Shown piece by piece: positions 43,539-47,385 of a DNA stretch of 47,385 bases (positions are counted from its first letter, which is position 1; each line of letters starts with the position of its first letter). The notes beneath the pieces are model-generated. The model was not told the DNA's origin, did not search any database, and worked only from the letters and a program-made list of their open reading frames with translations. The stretch is from Bacillus crepusculi. GTDB taxonomy: Bacteria > Bacillota > Bacilli > Bacillales > Bacillaceae. The stretch is from contig NZ_JACXXE010000016.1 in the NCBI RefSeq assembly GCF_014764715.1, positions 1 through 47,385 of the forward strand. Reading direction: 5' to 3'. The translations under genes and the position numbers were made by a program.

Positions 43539-43587
43539 GAAATTCCTCAGCCTTTGGAGGTTGACGGATTTTTTTACTTGTTATAAT

Positions 43588-43643
43588 ATACCCTTACCGG
43601 TATAAGTATATATTTTTTGTTTTTTATATACCCATATGGGTAC
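43588..43643 (+). promoter_or_regulatory. CstR operators 2 and 3 before the dsrE-like gene
   Basis: ATACCCTTACCGGTAT (43588-43603) abuts a -10 TATAAT (43582-43587), and ATACCCATATGGGTAC (43628-43643, core TACCCATATGGGTA perfectly palindromic) lies 40 bases downstream. TTGACG at 43561-43566 could be the -35 box with a short spacer of 15. Confidence 0.75.
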
Positions 43644-43663
43644 TTAGAGTGAGGAGGAGTATG

Positions 43664-44146
43664 ATGGAGGAGCAGAAGAAACGGACGACAATTGTTTTAT
43701 TTAGTGGAGATTATGATAAAGCGATGGCGGCTTATATTATTGCGAATGGCGCAGCAGCTTATGATCACGAGGTCACTATTTTTCATACCTTTTGGGGGCT
43801 GAATGCCTTACGTAAGGATGAGATGGTGCCAATGAAGAAGGGATTTTTAGAAAAAATGTTTGGCAAAATGATGCCGCGCGGTGCTGATCGTATGGGGCTG
43901 TCCAAGATGAATTTTGCAGGAATGGGGCCGAAGATGATCAAGCATGTGATGAAAAAGCACAACGCGATGACCTTGCCGCAGCTCATTGATATGGCAAAGG
44001 AACAGGAGATCAATCTCGTGGCATGTACGATGACGATGGATCTTTTAGGATTGCAGGAGAAGGAATTGTTAGATGATATTCAATATGCCGGTGTGGCCGC
44101 TTATTTAGCAGAGGCTGAAATTGGACGTGTGAATTTATTTATATAG
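43664..44146 (+). CDS. yrkE: DsrE/DsrF/DrsH-like sulfur-relay protein (YrkE-like)
   Basis: A 160-aa protein of the DsrE-like fold: TTIVLFSGDYDKAMAAYIIANGAAAYDHEVTIF forms the N-terminal Rossmann-like half and LVACTMTMDLLGL holds the conserved Cys121 expected to carry a persulfide. Such proteins hand sulfane sulfur between TusA and rhodanese partners. The ATG at 43664 is six bases after GAGGAGG; one codon upstream is an equally in-frame ATG. It is the first enzyme gene of the operon behind two CstR operators. Confidence 0.85.
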   Translation: MEEQKKRTTIVLFSGDYDKAMAAYIIANGAAAYDHEVTIFHTFWGLNALRKDEMVPMKKGFLEKMFGKMMPRGADRMGLSKMNFAGMGPKMIKHVMKKHNAMTLPQLIDMAKEQEINLVACTMTMDLLGLQEKELLDDIQYAGVAAYLAEAEIGRVNLFI

Positions 44147-44160
44147 TGAGGTGATCAAGC

Positions 44161-44514
44161 ATGGTGCAGACGATTTTATTCATCATTGTGATTGCATTAC
44201 TCGTGAGCCGCTTTCTGCCGGTACGAGGTGTGAAGCAAATAGATGTAGCCCATATGAAAGAGAAGCTGCGAAGAAAAGATCAACAGCTCATTGATGTGCG
44301 CTCTCCTGTAGAATTTCAAACAAACCATATCAAAGGATTTCGAAATATTCCATTGTCTCATTTAAAGGAACGAGCTCATGAGCTTGAGAAAAATGAAGAG
44401 GTCTATGTGATATGCCAAAGCGGGATGAGAAGTATGCAGGCGGCGAAAATGTTGAAGAAACAGGGCTTTACTCATATTACAAATATCAAGGGTGGCATGA
44501 ATGCTTGGCATTAA
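44161..44514 (+). CDS. Membrane-anchored rhodanese
   Basis: A 117-aa protein with an N-terminal membrane segment (TILFIIVIALLVSRFL) and a single rhodanese domain with the active-site loop CQSGMRS at Cys85. The domain should face the cytoplasm or the membrane surface and transfer sulfane sulfur from thiosulfate or persulfides. It follows the dsrE-like gene by 14 bases, behind GAGGTGAT. Confidence 0.88.
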   Translation: MVQTILFIIVIALLVSRFLPVRGVKQIDVAHMKEKLRRKDQQLIDVRSPVEFQTNHIKGFRNIPLSHLKERAHELEKNEEVYVICQSGMRSMQAAKMLKKQGFTHITNIKGGMNAWH

Positions 44515-44528
44515 ATTTGGGTGAAAAT

Positions 44529-44544
44529 ATACCCCCACCCCTAT
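44529..44544 (+). promoter_or_regulatory. Degenerate CstR operator 4
   Basis: ATACCCCCACCCCTAT has the 16-bp length and the left arm ATACC of the other operators, but the right arm reads CCTAT instead of GGTAT. It lies just upstream of the TusA-rhodanese ribosome-binding site. Confidence 0.45.
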
Positions 44545-44561
44545 AAAAAGGAGGAAATACA

Positions 44562-45122
44562 ATGCAGCAACCAACTGTCATTCTAGATGCAAAAGGACTA
44601 GCATGCCCAATGCCCATCGTCAAAACAAAAAAGCAAATGAACGAACTATTGTCAGGTGATGTGCTTGAGGTGCAAGCAACTGATAAAGGGTCGACAGCGG
44701 ATCTAGCGGCTTGGGCGAAAAGCGCTGGTCACGAATTTTTAGGAACAACAGTAGAAGGACAGGTGCTCCATCATTTGATCCGTAAGGGCGGAGCAAAAGA
44801 GGAAGAGGTGCAGTCGAAGATTTCGGAGATGTCTTTGCATACCTTTCAACAAAAGGTAGAACAAGAGCAGTCTTTATTTATTTTAGATGTACGAGAGATG
44901 GATGAATACGAGGCGGGACATATTCCAGGTGCTGTTCATATCCCTCTTGGAGAGGTGGAACACCGCACTGAAGAATTAAGCCGGGAGACGCTCATTTACC
45001 TCATTTGTCATTCAGGCAGAAGAAGTGAGTTAGCTGCGCAAAAGTTAAAAGAAAAAGGATTTCATCAATTAATCAATGTAGTGCCAGGCATGAATAGCTG
45101 GACAGGAGAGATTGAAAAATAG
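44562..45122 (+). CDS. yrkF: TusA-rhodanese fusion protein (YrkF-like)
   Basis: A 186-aa fusion. Residues 1-75 form a TusA domain with Cys15 in LACPMPIVKTKK, and residues about 88-185 a rhodanese domain with Cys149 in the loop CHSGRRSE. Joining the two on one chain allows direct passage of sulfane sulfur. The same architecture is known as CstA in Staphylococcus (with an additional domain) and as YrkF in B. subtilis. AAGGAGG precedes the ATG. Confidence 0.9.
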   Translation: MQQPTVILDAKGLACPMPIVKTKKQMNELLSGDVLEVQATDKGSTADLAAWAKSAGHEFLGTTVEGQVLHHLIRKGGAKEEEVQSKISEMSLHTFQQKVEQEQSLFILDVREMDEYEAGHIPGAVHIPLGEVEHRTEELSRETLIYLICHSGRRSELAAQKLKEKGFHQLINVVPGMNSWTGEIEK

Positions 45123-45136
45123 GAGCTGAATGAACC

Positions 45137-46264
45137 ATGACTGTAAAAGCTATGACAGCAGAGCAGTTAACAAAAAAGATCATCAATAAAGAGCCTCTCT
45201 TTTTGTTAGATGTACGAAACGAATCAGATGCTCGGGACTGGAAGATTGAAGGAAAAGCCGTTGAATATGTCAATGTGCCTTACTTTGAGCTGCTCGATGG
45301 CGTAGAGAATATGTTGGAGAAAGTACCGACTGACCGAGACGTGCTGGTGGTTTGTGCCAAAGAGGGTTCCTCTATCATGGTGGCGGAGATGCTGTCAGAG
45401 GCAGGCAGAACGGTCCATTATTTAGAAGGCGGTATGAAGGCGTGGAGTGAGCATGTAGAGCCAGTGAAGATAGGTGATTTAACTGGTGGTGGAGAGTTGT
45501 ATCAATTTGTTCGGATGGGCAAGGGATGCTTGTCCTATATGATTATGTCGAATGGAGAAGCCGCAATTGTGGATGCAACGAGAATGACAGATGTCTATCT
45601 TCATTTTGCTAAAAAGCATCATGTCACGGTGACGCATGTGTTTGATACACACCTTCATGCGGATCATATATCAGGCGGGAAAAAGCTAGCTGAACAGACT
45701 GGGGCCATCTACTGGCTACCGCCAAAGGATGCAGAAGAGGTGACGTTTGAGTACAACCATCTTGAAGAAGGACAGCGTGTGACGATTGGAGCGGAGACGA
45801 TTGATATTCACGCCCTTTACTCACCGGGGCATACGATCGGTTCCACATCCTTTATCGTGGACGGCCAATATCTTCTTTCAGGCGATATTTTGTTCATTGA
45901 TTCGATCGGAAGACCGGATCTAGCCGGTATGGCGGAGGACTGGGTAGGTGATTTGAGAGAAACGCTTTATTCACGATATACGGCGCTTTCGACAGAATTG
46001 ATTGTGCTGCCTGCGCATTTCATGATCATGGAAGAGGTCAATGATGATGGAAGCGTTTGGAAGGAACTGGGCGCTCTGTTTGAAGAAAATCATGGGCTGA
46101 ACATTGAAGATGAAGACGTATTTAGACAAATGGTTACCCGGGATCTGCCTGCACAGCCAAATGCGTATCAAGACATTCGGCAAACCAACATGGGGAAACT
46201 GAATCTAGACGAGGAAGCGCAGCGTGAAATGGAAATTGGTCCAAACCGTTGTGCGATTCGATAA
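45137..46264 (+). CDS. yrkH: Rhodanese-persulfide dioxygenase-like fusion (YrkH-like, CstB-related)
   Basis: A 375-aa protein with an N-terminal rhodanese-like domain (Cys73 in VVCAKEGSS) and a C-terminal metallo-beta-lactamase domain of the persulfide dioxygenase type: THLHADH with His172, His174, Asp176, His177, then SPGHTIGS (His232) and LSGD (Asp250). It should oxidise low-molecular-weight persulfides to sulfite, and the rhodanese may combine this with thiosulfate chemistry. The rhodanese precedes the dioxygenase, the reverse of staphylococcal CstB. It follows yrkF by 14 bases. Confidence 0.88.
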   Translation: MTVKAMTAEQLTKKIINKEPLFLLDVRNESDARDWKIEGKAVEYVNVPYFELLDGVENMLEKVPTDRDVLVVCAKEGSSIMVAEMLSEAGRTVHYLEGGMKAWSEHVEPVKIGDLTGGGELYQFVRMGKGCLSYMIMSNGEAAIVDATRMTDVYLHFAKKHHVTVTHVFDTHLHADHISGGKKLAEQTGAIYWLPPKDAEEVTFEYNHLEEGQRVTIGAETIDIHALYSPGHTIGSTSFIVDGQYLLSGDILFIDSIGRPDLAGMAEDWVGDLRETLYSRYTALSTELIVLPAHFMIMEEVNDDGSVWKELGALFEENHGLNIEDEDVFRQMVTRDLPAQPNAYQDIRQTNMGKLNLDEEAQREMEIGPNRCAIR

Positions 46265-46296
46265 TGTTCAATAAAATAGAAGAGAGGGACGATTAG

Positions 46297-46527
46297 ATGA
46301 CATCAGATCAAATGCTAGACGTCAAAGGGCTTGCGTGCCCAATGCCGATTATTCGAACGAAGAAAAAAATGAACGACTTGGCAGAAGGCCAAGTATTAGA
46401 AATACATGCAACAGATAAAGGGGCGAAAGCTGATTTGGCCGCATGGGCGAAGTCAAGCGGACATGAATTGCTTTCGCAGACAGAAGAAGGCCACGTGCTG
46501 AAGTTCTGGGTGAGAAAAGGGTCCTGA
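46297..46527 (+). CDS. yrkI: TusA family sulfurtransferase (YrkI-like)
   Basis: A 76-aa single-domain TusA protein with the conserved CPMPI motif at Cys14. It is highly similar to the TusA half of the yrkF product (shared LEVxATDKGxxADLAAWAKSxGHE), suggesting duplication within the operon. It would receive persulfide sulfur and pass it to partner proteins. Ribosome-binding site AGAGAGGG. Confidence 0.9.
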   Translation: MTSDQMLDVKGLACPMPIIRTKKKMNDLAEGQVLEIHATDKGAKADLAAWAKSSGHELLSQTEEGHVLKFWVRKGS

Positions 46528-46585
46528 AGGATGTAGGGGTATCTGCTAAAGAGCCCCTTTTCCTTTTGCAAAGGAGGAGACCAGC

Positions 46586-47362
46586 GTGGATTTTGCGTTT
46601 TTAATTACACTTTTTATCATCGGATGTATTGGTTCCTTCTTATCAGGAATGGTGGGGATCGGCGGATCTGTGATTAACTATCCCATGCTGCTGTATATCC
46701 CGCCTCTTGTTGGTGTGATGGCACTGTCAGCGCATGAGGTATCGGGGATTGGCGCTATCCAAGTGCTCTTTTCGACGCTCGGTGGAGTGCTGGCGTATCG
46801 GAAAAGCGGATTTTTACACCGTCCGTTGATTTTATATATGGGGAGCAGTATATTGGCGGGCAGTTTATTAGGCAGTTATGGTTCACACTTTTTGCCGGAG
46901 AAAGGGATGAATCTCGTTTATGGGTTGCTCGCCATTGTGGCTGTTATCCTTATGCTGATTCCGAAAAAAGGACAGCGTGCAGACGTAGAGGGAGAATTGA
47001 CTTTTCATAAAGGGCTGGCTGTTGGGATTGCCTTTGTGATCGGCAGTGTATCAGGGGTGTTAGGCGCTGGCGGGGCATTTATTTTGGTACCGGTCATGCT
47101 GTCTATATTAAAAATTCCTGTACGGATGACGATTGCGTCGTCACTGGCGATTACGTTTCTTTCTGCCATCGGTGCATCTACTGGAAAGGTATTGACGGGT
47201 CAAGTCATGATTCTTCCTGCTGTTGTGTTAATGGCGGCAAGTTTGATTGCCGCTCCGATTGGTGCTAAGGTTGGTCAGAAAATCAATGCCGTCTACCTGC
47301 AATGGCTGCTTGCTATGATGATTACAGCGACAGCGATCAAAATTTGGCTGGATCTATTATAA
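46586..47362 (+). CDS. yrkJ: TauE/SafE family anion exporter (YrkJ-like)
   Basis: A 258-aa membrane protein with about eight helices and the two repeated family motifs GxxxGxGGxxxxxP ([19 protein letters not shown] and [17 protein letters not shown]). In sulfur-oxidation operons TauE/SafE proteins are thought to export sulfite or take up/export sulfonates; here sulfite from the dioxygenase is the likely substrate. It starts with GTG behind AAAGGAGGAG and is the last gene of the operon visible in the window; its terminator is not included. Confidence 0.88.
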   Translation: MDFAFLITLFIIGCIGSFLSGMVGIGGSVINYPMLLYIPPLVGVMALSAHEVSGIGAIQVLFSTLGGVLAYRKSGFLHRPLILYMGSSILAGSLLGSYGSHFLPEKGMNLVYGLLAIVAVILMLIPKKGQRADVEGELTFHKGLAVGIAFVIGSVSGVLGAGGAFILVPVMLSILKIPVRMTIASSLAITFLSAIGASTGKVLTGQVMILPAVVLMAASLIAAPIGAKVGQKINAVYLQWLLAMMITATAIKIWLDLL

Positions 47363-47385
47363 AGAAAAGACCACAGACTTAAACG

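Noticed and set aside
43556..43580. Terminator between cstR and the dsrE-like gene
   Set aside because: A short CCTC/GAGG stem precedes GGATTTTTTT, but the stem is only four pairs and separated from the T-run, so it is not convincing.

Overview
The window reads as a stretch of a Bacillus chromosome, most likely of the B. pumilus / B. safensis / B. altitudinis group. This rests on recognised gene content and near-identity of several proteins (SigW 187 aa, RsiW 208 aa, CdaA 273 aa, GlmM 448 aa, GlpT 444 aa) to their B. subtilis counterparts as remembered; no database search was run. There is no rRNA, CRISPR array, transposase or integrase. Most genes are core Bacillus genes. A block around 22.0-23.6 kb and a larger one at about 35.6-43.2 kb are visibly more AT-rich and look acquired.

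Layout. (1) 0-7.9 kb, minus strand: a six-gene MurNAc/peptidoglycan recycling operon, murQ-murR-murP-amiE-nagZ-namZ, with a promoter and palindromic operators upstream of murQ. (2) 7.9-8.45 kb: five tRNA genes (Glu, Val, Thr, Tyr, Gln) and a terminator. (3) 8.5-17.1 kb, plus strand: arginase, then sigW-rsiW behind a textbook sigma-W autoregulatory promoter, then cdaA-cdaR-glmM (c-di-AMP synthesis and amino-sugar synthesis), then glmS behind its glucosamine-6-phosphate ribozyme. (4) 17.1-20.7 kb: small genes, a yxlE-yxlF-yxlG type ABC module behind an ECF-type promoter but without its sigma factor, and a RidA-family protein. (5) 20.5-28.4 kb: a patchy accessory zone with homopolymer-frameshifted genes, an MFS transporter that appears inserted next to a 5'-truncated ABC-2 permease, an XRE regulator/membrane protein pair, an alpha/beta hydrolase, and a TetR-led envelope module. 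(6) 28.4-35.6 kb: an amino-acid permease with a leader terminator, glpQ and glpT, a SurA-N-like lipoprotein and YyaL. (7) 35.6-38.1 kb: a second, stand-alone FabF-type ketosynthase divergent from an MmyB-like regulator, bracketed by yyaL and a diverged fragment of the yyaL 5' end. (8) 38.1-43.2 kb: an AT-rich module encoding a lipoprotein, a secreted DUF2712-like protein, two ABC permeases, an ATPase, an anchored extracellular protein and a divergent permease. (9) 43.2-47.4 kb: a CstR-controlled persulfide/sulfur-trafficking operon (yrkD/E/F/H/I/J type) with four copies of a 16-bp operator.

How the genes fit together. NamZ, NagZ and AmiE dismantle wall fragments outside the cell, MurP imports MurNAc as the 6-phosphate, and MurQ turns it into GlcNAc-6-phosphate. 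This feeds the pool of glucosamine-6-phosphate that the glmS ribozyme senses and GlmM consumes. SigW/RsiW and CdaA/CdaR are envelope-stress and wall-homeostasis controls. The best candidates for undescribed biology are the DUF2712/ABC island (38.1-43.1 kb), the FabF paralogue with its MmyB-like regulator (35.7-37.9 kb), and the yxlEFG module under a sigma-Y-like promoter.
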